The position numbers were made by a program, and so were the translations under genes. A stretch of DNA of 31,991 nucleotides, taken from PALSA-555 sp036521915. GTDB taxonomy: Bacteria; Actinomycetota; Acidimicrobiia; IMCC26256; PALSA-555. The notes below the pieces were generated by a model. It did no database searches. It saw nothing but the letters and a program-made list of their open reading frames with translations, and was not told where the DNA came from. Position 1 is the first letter of the stretch; every line of letters begins with the position of its first letter. Location of the stretch: positions 1-31,991 of the forward strand of contig DATDGU010000080.1 in the NCBI GenBank assembly GCA_036521915.1, written 5' to 3'. This document shows, piece by piece, positions 1-7,820 of the stretch.

Positions 1-743
1 TGATCTACTGGGGCGTCGGCATGCACCTGGGCCGGCCGTGGCCCCAGAACGCCAAGGGGCACCTGCTCGGCGACGTCACCGACCAGGGACGTGCGCTCGA
101 CGACCCGCGGAGCCGCGGCAACGAGATCGGTGCGGTCGCGTTCCCGTTCCACTCCGACGGCTCCGACCTCGTCGGGCTGTTCTGCCTCAACCCGGGCGCG
201 AGCGGCGGCGCGAGCCTCGTCGCCAACGTCGTCTCCATCCACAACGAGCTGGTCACGAGCGAGCCCGACCTCGCCGAGTCGCTGTACGGGTCCTTCGCCT
301 ACGACTTCCGGGGCGAGCAGGCCCCGGGCGGCAAGCCCTGGTACACGATGCCGATCTTCAGCCGCCGCGGCGACCGCCTCTTCGTCCGCTACATCCGTCC
401 CTACATCGATGCGGCCCGGCGCCACGAGGGCGCCCCGCGACCCTCACCCGTCGCACGCCAGGCGATGGACCGACTCGATGAGCTGTGTCGCGACCCGCAG
501 TGGCACGTGTCGATGATGCTGCAGCCCGGCGACATGCAGTTCGTGAACAACTACCACGTCCTCCACGCGCGCGACGCCTATCAGGACCGGCGCGCCGACG
601 GTCAGATCCGCCACCTCAAGCGACTCTGGCTCGAGACCGAGCTGCTCCCCGACGACGAGAAGCCCGAGCCGTTCCGCCTCAACCAGACCGCCGGGAACTG
701 GTGGGCCAGCAAGGGACGAACCAAGAGCGAGCTCGACGTCTGA
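1..743 (+). CDS. TauD/TfdA-family Fe(II)/2-oxoglutarate dioxygenase, 3' part
   Basis: The gene is cut by the window start; the frame is open from base 3, so the start codon lies outside. The family oxidises small substrates using Fe(II), O2 and 2-oxoglutarate. The iron-binding facial triad is visible: His (150-152) and Asp (156-158) in the FHSDG motif, and the distal His (564-566) in the NYHVLHAR motif. An Arg at 621-623 (HLKRLWL) fits the residue that binds the 2-oxoglutarate carboxylate. The opening segment with LGRPWPQNAKG is typical of the family. About 246 residues are present, so perhaps 60-100 N-terminal residues are missing. It is followed by STAS-like, SRPBCC and P450 genes on the same strand, which suggests a shared oxidative pathway. 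The substrate cannot be told from sequence. Confidence 0.85.
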   Translation, partial: IYWGVGMHLGRPWPQNAKGHLLGDVTDQGRALDDPRSRGNEIGAVAFPFHSDGSDLVGLFCLNPGASGGASLVANVVSIHNELVTSEPDLAESLYGSFAYDFRGEQAPGGKPWYTMPIFSRRGDRLFVRYIRPYIDAARRHEGAPRPSPVARQAMDRLDELCRDPQWHVSMMLQPGDMQFVNNYHVLHARDAYQDRRADGQIRHLKRLWLETELLPDDEKPEPFRLNQTAGNWWASKGRTKSELDV

Positions 744-789
744 TCCCGCCGCGCGCCCGCAACGTCGGTGATGCGACCCGAGGAGGGTC

Positions 790-1146
790 ATGATCGAGCG
801 AATGAGCGACCTGCCCACGGGCGTCATCGGGTTCAGGGTGACTGGCACCATGCACGCCGAGGACTATCGCGACGTCGTGATCCCCGCCGTCGAGGACGCC
901 GCCGCCGCCGGCGAAGTGCGCTTCCTCATCGTGATACCCGAGTTCAAGGGGTTCACCCCAGGCGCGCTCTGGCAAGACCTCAAGGTGGGCGTCGAGCACC
1001 TCCGCGCCTGGAAGAAGATCGCGCTCGTCACCGACATCGAGTGGATGATCCATCTCGAGGCAATGTTCGGATGGATGACACCAGGCCAGGTCAAGTGCTT
1101 CTCGCTGGCCGACGAGCGCGCCGCGATCGAGTGGGTCTCCACCTGA
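790..1146 (+). CDS. STAS/SEC14-like small protein (SpoIIAA-like fold)
   Basis: A 118-residue soluble protein. The pattern of a strand (VIGFRVTGTM), an acidic helix, a strand (RFLIVIPEF) and a second strand before a helix (KIALVTDIEW) matches the small STAS/SEC14 domain family often annotated as SpoIIAA-like. Members bind lipids or act as partners; no enzymatic residues are evident. AGGAGG at 781-786 precedes the ATG at 790 by only 3 nt; the second ATG at 802 would be 15 nt away, so either start is imperfect. It lies 46 nt after the dioxygenase and 42 nt before the SRPBCC gene, which suggests one transcriptional neighbourhood. The family call is from pattern recognition and the role is unknown. 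Confidence 0.7.
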   Translation: MIERMSDLPTGVIGFRVTGTMHAEDYRDVVIPAVEDAAAAGEVRFLIVIPEFKGFTPGALWQDLKVGVEHLRAWKKIALVTDIEWMIHLEAMFGWMTPGQVKCFSLADERAAIEWVST

Positions 1147-1174
1147 TCCGCTCGCTCATCCGGTCGAGATGCCC

Positions 1175-1180
1175 TAGCGT
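1175..1180 (+). promoter_or_regulatory. TANNNT -10 box for leaderless SRPBCC gene
   Basis: TAGCGT lies 8 nt before the ATG at 1189 and no Shine-Dalgarno sequence is seen. The spacing puts the transcription start at or beside the start codon. It is one of several such boxes in the window. Confidence 0.4.
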
Positions 1181-1188
1181 CCCGGGTC

Positions 1189-1677
1189 ATGGACGTTTCC
1201 CAGTACCACCACTCCGGGTCGATCTCGATCGACCGCCCGCCCGCTGACGTGTACGCGATCGTGAGCGACGTGACCCGCACCGGCGAGCTCAGCCCCGTGT
1301 GCCAGTCGTGCGCGTGGGACGACACCGCCCAGGCCGGACGGGCGGGCGCGTGGTTCACCGGCCACAACGTCGTCGGTGACGTCAGCTGGGACACCCACTG
1401 TCAGGTAAGCGTCGCCGAGCCCGGCCGAGAGTTCACGTTCGTCAATCACGGGCCCAACGGTGACGCTGAGCTCGTCCGCTGGGGCTACACGTTCGAGCCC
1501 GACGGCGCTGGCACGACGGCGACCGAGTCGTGGCAGGTCCTGGCCGAGTATCCGACCTTCGTCCAGGGCGGCAACCCGGACATGGACGTCACGCCGCGAA
1601 TCGAGGGCATGGCCCAGATGGCCCGCGAGGGCATCAAGGACACGCTCGCCAGCCTCAAGCGCGTCGCCGAAGCCTGA
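1189..1677 (+). CDS. SRPBCC-family protein (polyketide cyclase/dehydrase-like)
   Basis: A 162-residue protein with the START-like helix-grip pattern. An N-terminal strand (HSGSISIDRPPADVYAIVSD) leads into the helix that opens the ligand cavity; central beta strands follow (WFTGHNVVGDVSW, FTFVNHG, ATESWQVL), and a long C-terminal helix (GMAQMAREGIKDTLASLKRV) closes the fold. The family binds hydrophobic ligands and includes cyclases, aromatase-like proteins and carriers, so the exact activity is open. The gene ends 8 nt before the P450 start, so the two are probably co-transcribed and may act on one hydrophobic substrate. The ATG at 1189 is chosen because a TANNNT box sits 8 nt upstream and the next gene's spacing is tight. 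Confidence 0.85.
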   Translation: MDVSQYHHSGSISIDRPPADVYAIVSDVTRTGELSPVCQSCAWDDTAQAGRAGAWFTGHNVVGDVSWDTHCQVSVAEPGREFTFVNHGPNGDAELVRWGYTFEPDGAGTTATESWQVLAEYPTFVQGGNPDMDVTPRIEGMAQMAREGIKDTLASLKRVAEA

Positions 1678-1685
1678 CGTCCAGG

Positions 1686-2918
1686 GTGGTCACGGCCTCG
1701 CTGTCTGAGCGCCGATTCGTCGGCGCGGCGCTGATCGAGGACCCGTATCCCTTCTACGCCCAGCTGCGCCGTGAGGCGCCGGTCTGGCAGCTCCCGGGCA
1801 CGGACGCCTACCTCGTCGCGACGTGGGACGCGATCGCCGAGGCGGCGGGTCGAGTCGAGGAATTCTCGAATCATTTCCGTCACCTCCTCTATACGCGGGA
1901 CGACGGGACGTTGGGCGTGCTCCACCAGCCTGAGGCCTCGCAGCTCGACGTCTTCTCCGGGGCCGACCCGCCCGCGCACACCGTCCACCGCAAGGTCTTC
2001 GCGTCGGGGTTGAGCCCGAGACACGTCGAGCTCCTCGAGGGGGAGGTGACGCGCCTCGTCGATGCGCTGCTCGACACGCTGCTCATGTCGAGGCGACCCG
2101 ACGCCGCGTCCCAGTTCGTCGATCCGCTGCCGGCGGAGGTCATCGCCAGCTCCGTCATCGGCTTCGCCGACGCCGACACCCGTCAGCTGCACGCATGGGT
2201 CACCGCCGGATCCCACATCATGGGCGGTCGGCTGCGCCTCGAGGACCTGGCAGACCGGGGCGCCTCGGTCGCCGACATGCCCGCGTGGCTCGGCGCGCAG
2301 CTCGATGACGCCCCGGTTCACGGTCGCGGCGATGTGCTGAGCGTCGCCGCCGAGGGCGTCCGCGAGGGACGGCTCACACGAGACGAGGCCGTGATGGCGC
2401 TCATGATCTTCGTCGGCGCCGGCGTCGAGACGACGACGGGACTCATCGGCAACGCCGTCCGGCTGCTCGCCGAGGACCCCGCGTTGCAGCAGCGCGTCCG
2501 GACAACGCCGACGCTGGTGGCGCCCCTCGTCGAGGAGGTGCTGCGGCTCGAGTCACCGTTCCAGTTCCATCCACGCACCGCGCTGCGAGCCACGACGCTG
2601 GCTGGGACGGCGATCCCTGCTGACGCACTGGTGCTCTTGCTGTGGGCATCCGGCAACCGCGACGCGCGTGCCTTCGAAACCCCGGATGGGCTGGTCCTGG
2701 ACCGACCGACGACGCCCGCGCACTTCGGGTTCGGGCGTGGCATCCACCACTGCGTGGGCGCACCGCTCGCTCGTCTGGAGGCGCGGATCGCGCTGACCCG
2801 GCTGCTCGAGCGCACACGCGCGTTCGGTCTCGACCCGAGCGATCCGCCCATCCGGTCGGACAACCTGTGGATCCGCCGCCAGGAGTCTCTGCCCCTCCTG
2901 ATCGACCCTGATCACTAG
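1686..2918 (+). CDS. Cytochrome P450
   Basis: A 410-residue soluble bacterial P450, a heme-thiolate monooxygenase needing ferredoxin and reductase partners that are not encoded in this window. The I-helix oxygen-activation motif is GAGVETT, with the acid/Thr pair at about residues 248-249. The ExxR motif is EVLR (E284, R287). The heme loop is FGFGRGIHHCVGAP with Cys356 as the axial thiolate. The frame is open further upstream, but GTG at 1686, 8 nt after the SRPBCC stop, gives the normal family length and the usual N-terminus running into EDPYPFYAQLRREAPVW. The final TAG at 2916 also forms the first half of a candidate -10 box for the next gene. The substrate is unknown; neighbours suggest a lipid-like or carboxylic compound. 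Confidence 0.92.
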   Translation: MVTASLSERRFVGAALIEDPYPFYAQLRREAPVWQLPGTDAYLVATWDAIAEAAGRVEEFSNHFRHLLYTRDDGTLGVLHQPEASQLDVFSGADPPAHTVHRKVFASGLSPRHVELLEGEVTRLVDALLDTLLMSRRPDAASQFVDPLPAEVIASSVIGFADADTRQLHAWVTAGSHIMGGRLRLEDLADRGASVADMPAWLGAQLDDAPVHGRGDVLSVAAEGVREGRLTRDEAVMALMIFVGAGVETTTGLIGNAVRLLAEDPALQQRVRTTPTLVAPLVEEVLRLESPFQFHPRTALRATTLAGTAIPADALVLLLWASGNRDARAFETPDGLVLDRPTTPAHFGFGRGIHHCVGAPLARLEARIALTRLLERTRAFGLDPSDPPIRSDNLWIRRQESLPLLIDPDH

Positions 2919-2921
2919 GCT
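2916..2921 (+). promoter_or_regulatory. TANNNT -10 box overlapping the P450 stop codon
   Basis: TAGGCT starts with the P450 stop codon (TAG) and lies 8 nt before the GTG start of the cyclase fusion at 2930. No Shine-Dalgarno sequence is visible, so a leaderless transcript is likely. The same hexamer occurs at 25318-25323. Confidence 0.4.
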
Positions 2922-2929
2922 CGAACGCA

Positions 2930-4267
2930 GTGCTCGAGACGCCCGAGACCCGCTACGCGCAGAGCGGCGATCTGAGCATCGCGTACCAGAGCGTCGGTCG
3001 CGGCCCGCCGACGTTCCTCTTCGTGCCTGGGTTCGTCTCGAACGTCGAGCTCATGTGGGACGTCCCGTGGATCAACCGGGCCCTTGAACGGCTGAGCGCG
3101 ATGGGCCGTGTCGTGTTCTTCGACAAGCGGGGCACCGGGCTCTCCGATCGCACGCTGGGATCGGGATCGGCCGAAGAGCGGATGGACGACCTGCGGGCGG
3201 TCGCCGACGCCGCCGAGGTCGACGACGCCGTGCTCGTCGGGCTCTCCGAGGGCGGGCCGCTCGCGCTGCTGTTCGCGACGACGTACCCGGAACGGGTGCG
3301 CGCCCTCGTGCTGTGGGGCACCTTCGCCCGTCTCCTGGACGGCCCGGACTATCCGAGCATCGTGACGACCGAGACCGCCGATCAGTTCATCGATGGTGCC
3401 GTGAAGGCCTGGGGCACGGGCCGCGCCCTGCGCAACTTCGTGCAACACCTGCCCGACGATGCGGCCACCGACCGCGCGATGGCGCGGTACGAGCATCAGA
3501 CCGCGACACCGAAGGTCGTCCGCGAGATCCTGTTCCACAACACCCGGATGGACGTTCGTGCCGCACAGCCCGCCGTGCAGGTGCCGACCTTGGTCATCCA
3601 CCGGCTTGATGACCCGCTGGTACCGATCGACAACGCCAGGGTGATGACCGCGGCGATCCCGGGCGCTCGAATGGTCGAGCTGCCCGGCGACTGGCACGTC
3701 AACGGACGGGTGGGGGCCGAGGACGAGGTCTTCGACCTGATCGGTGAATTCATCACCGGCGGCGAGCGCGGCACGTCGGAGTCCGTCGACCGCGTCCTGT
3801 CGACCGTGCTCTTCACCGACATCGTCGACTCGACGACGCGAGCAATGACCGCGGGCGATCGATCATGGCGCGCGCTGCTCGAGCGCCACGACGAGGCCGC
3901 CCGGCGGGAGATCGAGCAGTTCGGGGGACGCTTCGTGACTCGCACGGGCGACGGGCTCCTCGCGACGTTCGATGGCCCGGGTCGAGGCGTCCGCGCCGCG
4001 CAGACGATCGTCGACTCAGTCAAGCCGCTCGGTCTCGAGATCCGAGCCGGCCTCCACACCGGTGAGATCGAGCGTCGCGGTCCGGATGTGGCAGGCATCG
4101 GGGTGCACATCGGCGCGCGAATCTGCGGCCTCGCGGGGCCGAACGAGGTCTTGGTGTCGAACACCGTGAAGGACCTCGTCATGGGATCGGAGCTCGAGTT
4201 CGCCGACCGGGCGGTGCATGAGCTGAAGGGGGTGCCGGGCAGCTGGCAGCTCTGGGCCGCCGTCTAG
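2930..4267 (+). CDS. Alpha/beta hydrolase fused to class III adenylyl/guanylyl cyclase
   Basis: A 445-residue cytosolic fusion. Residues 1-275 are an alpha/beta hydrolase with nucleophile Ser106 (GLSEGG), acid Asp227/228 (RLDDPLVP) and His256 (GDWHVNG). Residues 288-445 are a class III nucleotide cyclase domain. Metal-binding Asp297 (FTDIVDST) and Asp341 (TGDG) are present, as is Arg397 (HIGARI), which should stabilise the transition state. The Lys that normally selects adenine three residues before GDG is Thr337 here, so nucleotide specificity is uncertain. This architecture is common in actinobacteria and is thought to couple ligand sensing or hydrolysis to cyclic nucleotide output. Start GTG at 2930 is 11 nt after the P450 stop and is preceded by a TANNNT box rather than a ribosome binding site. 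Confidence 0.88.
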   Translation: MLETPETRYAQSGDLSIAYQSVGRGPPTFLFVPGFVSNVELMWDVPWINRALERLSAMGRVVFFDKRGTGLSDRTLGSGSAEERMDDLRAVADAAEVDDAVLVGLSEGGPLALLFATTYPERVRALVLWGTFARLLDGPDYPSIVTTETADQFIDGAVKAWGTGRALRNFVQHLPDDAATDRAMARYEHQTATPKVVREILFHNTRMDVRAAQPAVQVPTLVIHRLDDPLVPIDNARVMTAAIPGARMVELPGDWHVNGRVGAEDEVFDLIGEFITGGERGTSESVDRVLSTVLFTDIVDSTTRAMTAGDRSWRALLERHDEAARREIEQFGGRFVTRTGDGLLATFDGPGRGVRAAQTIVDSVKPLGLEIRAGLHTGEIERRGPDVAGIGVHIGARICGLAGPNEVLVSNTVKDLVMGSELEFADRAVHELKGVPGSWQLWAAV

Positions 4268-4298
4268 CAACACGTCGGATTCGACGCCGGTCTCCGTT

Positions 4299-4313
4299 GC
4301 GGCCGGCCGCCGC
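4299..4313. terminator. GC-rich hairpin between convergent genes
   Basis: Arms GCGGC and GCCGC flank a 5-nt loop, and the core GCGGCCGGCCGC is also a perfect palindrome. It lies between the ends of the cyclase fusion and the convergent hypothetical gene. There is no T tract, so the terminator role is tentative. Confidence 0.3.
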
Positions 4314-4339
4314 GCCGGTGGCGTTCAGCGTGTCTCGAG

Positions 4340-4621
4340 TTACGCGAAGTGCTCGATGAGGCGAGTCGCGTAGTAGTCAGGCCACCGCTCCGCCGGGGAT
4401 CGCTCCGTGTACTCCTTGTCGAGCTGCACGAGCATGTAGACCAGTTCGCTCCTGACCGGTCGCCGGGACAGCAGGTCCGGGAGCTCGGAGAGGTTGACGA
4501 GCCAGTCGCCATACCACGACGCCCAGTCATCGTCGGCGCCGTCGACGATGCGGAACACCCGATGGTGGGTCTCACCGGCTTCGTGCAACAGGGCAGCGAC
4601 TTGGGTTGCCGACGCACTCAT
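4340..4621 (-). CDS. Conserved hypothetical protein, 93 aa
   Basis: A small soluble, mostly helical protein with an acidic, Trp-rich centre (VDGADDDWASWYGDWL) and a C-terminal part carrying SELVYMLVQLDKEY and WPDYYATRLIEHF. I recognise the general type as an uncharacterised conserved actinobacterial/proteobacterial family but know no function for it. There is no membrane segment or metal motif. A clear Shine-Dalgarno (GAGGAG) lies 6 nt before the ATG at 4621, which supports the start. The gene is convergent with the cyclase fusion and divergent from the DUF2510 gene, so it is a single-gene unit. Confidence 0.75.
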   Translation of the reverse strand: MSASATQVAALLHEAGETHHRVFRIVDGADDDWASWYGDWLVNLSELPDLLSRRPVRSELVYMLVQLDKEYTERSPAERWPDYYATRLIEHFA

Positions 4622-4813
4622 GCCCGACTCCTCGTTTGTTTCAGCGACCGCGACGATGTCGTCCGACCTCGAACGTATCTGGTCGCCCGTGACTCGACCC
4701 GCGGCACCACGACGCCGCGACGCTCAGGCCGGAGCGCCCACACCACCACGGCGTTGCAGACCAGTCGCCTGCGCCGTTACGTTCTGGCACTTCGGGCGGT
4801 GGTGAGGGCTGCA

Positions 4814-5260
4814 ATGAACTCCGAGCATCCAGCTGGCTGGTACCCGGACCCAACCGGTGCGGGGGAACAGCGCTACTGGGACGGCAACGAGTGGACCGAC
4901 CAGATCTCCCGCGGTGGCGTCGAATCGACCGCGCCGATCCCCGCAGAGGGGATCGAGATCACTGGGCTCCGCAAGGGCCAGGCATTCCTCTTCGGGATCT
5001 TCCGCCACTACCCGGCGAGGCCTGCTGTCCCGCCCGTCTACGTCATCGACGGACAGAGGATGTTGGGCATCTGGAACCGTCCGGTCAGGTACCCGCTCGC
5101 ACCCGGTGACCACGTCGTCCAGGCCTACTTCCAGTACTTCGGCAGCCTGAAGGGCGAGAGCGAGATCCGCGTCACGGTCGCTCCGGGCGCGATCGAGCAC
5201 CTCACCTACCGGGCTCCCCCGTTCGTGATCAACAAGGGAACGCTGACCGTCGAGCCGTGA
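4814..5260 (+). CDS. DUF2510-domain protein
   Basis: A 148-residue protein. The first 30 residues carry the DUF2510 signature: GWYPDPTG, then RYWDGNEWTDQ, as found at the ends of many actinobacterial membrane or secreted proteins. The remaining part is beta-rich with no membrane segment (RMLGIWNRPVRYPLAPGDH, HVVQAYFQYFG, EIRVTVAPGAIEHLTY), resembling a small beta-sandwich. The frame is open well upstream, but ATG at 4814 with GAGGG 5 nt before it starts exactly ahead of the domain. In-frame GTGs at 4799 and 4802 are weaker alternatives. The function of the domain is not known. It stands alone between a divergent small gene and the OsmC gene. Confidence 0.8.
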   Translation: MNSEHPAGWYPDPTGAGEQRYWDGNEWTDQISRGGVESTAPIPAEGIEITGLRKGQAFLFGIFRHYPARPAVPPVYVIDGQRMLGIWNRPVRYPLAPGDHVVQAYFQYFGSLKGESEIRVTVAPGAIEHLTYRAPPFVINKGTLTVEP

Positions 5261-5432
5261 GCAGTCGCGAGCGACCGTCCGACCCGCGAGTCTGCTGAGC
5301 CTCGAGTCGAACACAAGATCGTCCACGCGATTTCCCTCGCCGGACGGTGACGGTTCCCTGATCGGTGCGTCTGCGCGAGGCTGAACCAACGACTCGACGC
5401 GCGAGAGGGCGCGGGCGATCCTGGGAGTCCCA

Positions 5433-5930
5433 TTGAACAGAGAAGAGCTCCGCACGATTCAATTGCCGCTGAAGCAGAACTACCGTGATGATCCCGCGTC
5501 GGCGACGGTCACGTTGCATGCCGATGCACAACTCGGTGAAGGGGACGTGACCTGCTCGGTGCAGACCGGGCGCGCGCTCGTCGAAGCGGGGCTGCACCCC
5601 GCAAGCGGGGGGTCCGGGGCATTCGCGTGCTCCGGCGACATGCTCTTACAGGCCTTGGTCGCCTGTGCGGGCGTGACGATGCGTTCTGTCGCCACGAACC
5701 GTGGTCTTGAGGTGTCGGGGACCGTGAGAGCCGAAGGGGACCTCGACTTCCGCGGGACGATGGCGATCGATGCCAACGCCGCGGTCGGCTTCAAAGAGAT
5801 CCGCCTGTCGTTCGAGCTGGACAGTCCAGCGAGCCAAGACGACCTCGATGCGCTCCTGCGAACGACGGAGCGCTATTGCGTCGTCCTCCAAACGCTGCTG
5901 TCGGCTCCTGAGATCCACGTGACGCGATAA
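5433..5930 (+). CDS. OsmC-family protein
   Basis: A 165-residue OsmC-like protein. The family reduces organic hydroperoxides with a pair of cysteines. Here Cys78 sits in the central helix (LLQALVACAGVTM) and Cys149 in the motif RYCVVLQTL, matching the usual two positions; extra cysteines at 41 and 66 are of unknown value. The start is TTG at 5433, supported by GGGAG at 5423-5427 with 5-nt spacing; no ATG or GTG gives a better fit. It is convergent with the SARP regulator (48 nt between stops). With the nearby DUF1059 and rhodanese genes it suggests a thiol or sulfur stress theme. Peroxidase activity is inferred from the cysteines only. Confidence 0.85.
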   Translation: MNREELRTIQLPLKQNYRDDPASATVTLHADAQLGEGDVTCSVQTGRALVEAGLHPASGGSGAFACSGDMLLQALVACAGVTMRSVATNRGLEVSGTVRAEGDLDFRGTMAIDANAAVGFKEIRLSFELDSPASQDDLDALLRTTERYCVVLQTLLSAPEIHVTR

Positions 5931-5978
5931 CGACGATCCATCCGGATGAGGAGCAGGAGAGCTGCGCGCACCCGTCCG

Positions 5979-6713
5979 TCACATGTGAAGCAACTCTTCG
6001 TACACGGCCTGGCTCGAGCTACTCGGCGAGACGCCGAGTTCAGCACGAAGCTCGTCACACAGATCCGAGTACACCCGGAGAGCCTCGGCCGAGTTGCCCT
6101 GCTTCGCCAAGGCCCGCATCAACACTTGGTATCCAGTCTCGCGAAGTGGCGCCAGCGTGACGACCCGCCGAGCCGAGCGCACCGCTGCGGCCAGCTCCGT
6201 TCCGCCGATCCCCAAGGCCGCTGCGGCGTAGGCCTCCAGAGCCCGAAGTCGGACTTCCCCCAGCCGATAGCGCTCAGCATCGATCCAGGGAGCATCCTCT
6301 CCTGGCAAGAACTCTCGCTCCGCGATGAACAGTGCGACCAGGGCCGGGCCCCACGCGTCCTTCCATCGCTCCAACGCGATCTGGGACTCAGCCCGGTGAA
6401 CCGCCTCCAGGGCGACCTCCACATCGACTTCGTCGGCACGTCCGAGTTGGAGACGCAGGCTGCTCCGTCCATCCAGGGTCCCGGGACCCAGGATCTTGCG
6501 GAGCTTCGAGACGAGCGCGTTGAGGGCCGTCTCGGTCGCGGCAGGGAGCTCCCGCGGCCAGAGGGCGTCCACCAGCTCCCCCCGAGCGCATGACCGGTGG
6601 CGGTTGAGCACTAGGTAGGCGAACAGGAGCCGGCCCTGGCGGCCCGGGAGACGCCCCTCGAGGCGCTGCCCACCCCGTTCGACGACGGTCGGCCCGCAGA
6701 CCTGGATCCTCAT
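5979..6713 (-). CDS. SARP-type transcriptional regulator (wHTH + BTAD)
   Basis: A 244-residue regulator. Residues 1-88 form an OmpR-like winged helix (LFAYLVLNRHR, then ELVDALWP and the recognition region TALNALVSKLRKILG). Residues about 95-240 form the bacterial transcriptional activator domain of TPR-like helices (LALEAVHRAE type, ending with ALRVYSDLCDELRAELG). This is the short SARP layout without ATPase or sensor domains. ATG at 6713 is chosen because GTGAGG lies 5 nt upstream and the protein then opens directly with the domain; the frame is open further. SARPs usually activate secondary-metabolite genes, but none is clustered here. The 73-bp divergent space before the DUF1059-rhodanese pair makes those genes plausible targets. 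I saw no clear heptamer direct repeats there. Confidence 0.85.
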   Translation of the reverse strand: MRIQVCGPTVVERGGQRLEGRLPGRQGRLLFAYLVLNRHRSCARGELVDALWPRELPAATETALNALVSKLRKILGPGTLDGRSSLRLQLGRADEVDVEVALEAVHRAESQIALERWKDAWGPALVALFIAEREFLPGEDAPWIDAERYRLGEVRLRALEAYAAAALGIGGTELAAAVRSARRVVTLAPLRETGYQVLMRALAKQGNSAEALRVYSDLCDELRAELGVSPSSSSQAVYEELLHM

Positions 6714-6786
6714 AGTGGCCTCACCACCAAGGTCACGCCAACATTCTGTCAACAGCAAAGGCGTACATCTTTCGAAGGAGGACGCG

Positions 6787-6945
6787 ATGTCCAGGATCAT
6801 CCGATGCGAATGCGGCTTCGTCGCCCGGGGCGACACCGACGACGAGCTCATCGCCACGATCCGCGGGCACATGGCCTCGGACCATCCCGCCCTCCTCGAG
6901 AGCGTGAGCCGAGACGATCTCCTCGGCTGGATTCACTTCGAGTAG
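6787..6945 (+). CDS. DUF1059-family small metal-binding-like protein
   Basis: A 52-residue protein. It has the DUF1059 pattern: Cys7-x-Cys9-Gly near the N-terminus (IRCECGFVARG), then a helix with His28 and His33 (IRGHMASDHP). This arrangement could bind zinc or another metal; that is an inference. An upstream extension exists in frame, but AAGGAGG at 6775-6781 with 5-nt spacing to ATG 6787 fixes the start. It is followed 20 nt later by the rhodanese gene and probably shares its transcript. It is divergent from the SARP regulator. Confidence 0.85.
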   Translation: MSRIIRCECGFVARGDTDDELIATIRGHMASDHPALLESVSRDDLLGWIHFE

Positions 6946-6965
6946 CTGCACCTGGAGGTCCAGCG

Positions 6966-7820
6966 ATGAGCCGACACGAAATCGCAAACCAGCCCACGGA
7001 GACCTCCACGGATGTGCTCGTCGAGCCGGCGTGGCTGGAGGCGCACCTGAGCGATCCGCACGTCCGTGTCATCGAGGTGGACGCCAGTCCGGGTGCCTAC
7101 GACGAGGGCCATATCGACGGCGCCGTGTTGTGGAACATCTACCGAGACCTCAAGGATCCCGACTACCGATTGATGGGACGTTCCGTCATCCAGCGCTTGT
7201 TCGCTCGCTCCGGCCTCACGCCGGGCTCAACCGCCGTCTTCTACGGGTATGCACCGGCCATGGGCTTCTGGCTCATGAAGCTCTACGGACACGCTGACGC
7301 CCGGATCCTCAATTGCAGCAGGGAGGAATGGCGCGACAACGGTCACGCCTGGACGAACGAAGGACGGGACCCCGCCGCGAGCCGGTACGCACTCGCCGGC
7401 GAGGACGCCGGCATCCGAGTCGACTACACGGAGGTCCAGCGGGCCATCCAGGACCCGTCCCGGACCATCTGGGACGTCCGGACGGTTCCAGAGTTCGCCG
7501 GTGAGCGGTTCTGGCCCTCGGGCGGATTCCAAGAGGGCGGCCGTGCCGGTCACATCCCCTCCGCGGTGAGCGTGCCGCTCGACCGCCTCTATGACAAGCG
7601 CGGATCCTTTCGAAGCCCGGCCGAACTTCGGCAGGTGTTCTCGAGCCTGGACACGGCTGGCCAGCGGGAGCTGATCACGTACTGCACGATCGGGGGTCGA
7701 GCCTGCACGACGTGGTTCGTGCTGACCTACCTGCTGGGGCGCACGGACGTCCGCGTGTATGACGGCTCATGGGCCGAGTGGGGACGCATGCCCGAGCTAC
7801 CCGTGGCTTGCCGCGGGTGA
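6966..7820 (+). CDS. Two-domain rhodanese / thiosulfate sulfurtransferase-like
   Basis: A 284-residue cytosolic protein with two rhodanese domains (about 15-130 and 150-275). The family transfers a sulfane sulfur from thiosulfate or mercaptopyruvate to a thiol or cyanide through a Cys persulfide. The C-terminal domain has catalytic Cys240 in the loop YCTIGGRA and the conserved WDVR (Asp170, Arg172). The N-terminal domain lacks a catalytic Cys at the matching site (VFYGYAPAMG), as usual for the class. The ending YDGSWAEWG is the family's usual C-terminal motif. Start ATG 6966 has GGAGG at 6954-6958. The loop does not settle thiosulfate versus mercaptopyruvate as donor. It is downstream of DUF1059, probably co-transcribed. 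Confidence 0.9.
   Translation: MSRHEIANQPTETSTDVLVEPAWLEAHLSDPHVRVIEVDASPGAYDEGHIDGAVLWNIYRDLKDPDYRLMGRSVIQRLFARSGLTPGSTAVFYGYAPAMGFWLMKLYGHADARILNCSREEWRDNGHAWTNEGRDPAASRYALAGEDAGIRVDYTEVQRAIQDPSRTIWDVRTVPEFAGERFWPSGGFQEGGRAGHIPSAVSVPLDRLYDKRGSFRSPAELRQVFSSLDTAGQRELITYCTIGGRACTTWFVLTYLLGRTDVRVYDGSWAEWGRMPELPVACRG

Noticed and set aside
4299..4313. Restriction-like or recombination-site palindrome GCGGCCGGCCGC
   Set aside because: Such palindromes are expected in GC-rich DNA; only a weak terminator role is kept.
6714..6786. SARP heptamer direct repeats in the divergent spacer
   Set aside because: Two GTCA elements are 16 bp apart, which does not match the usual 11- or 22-bp spacing.
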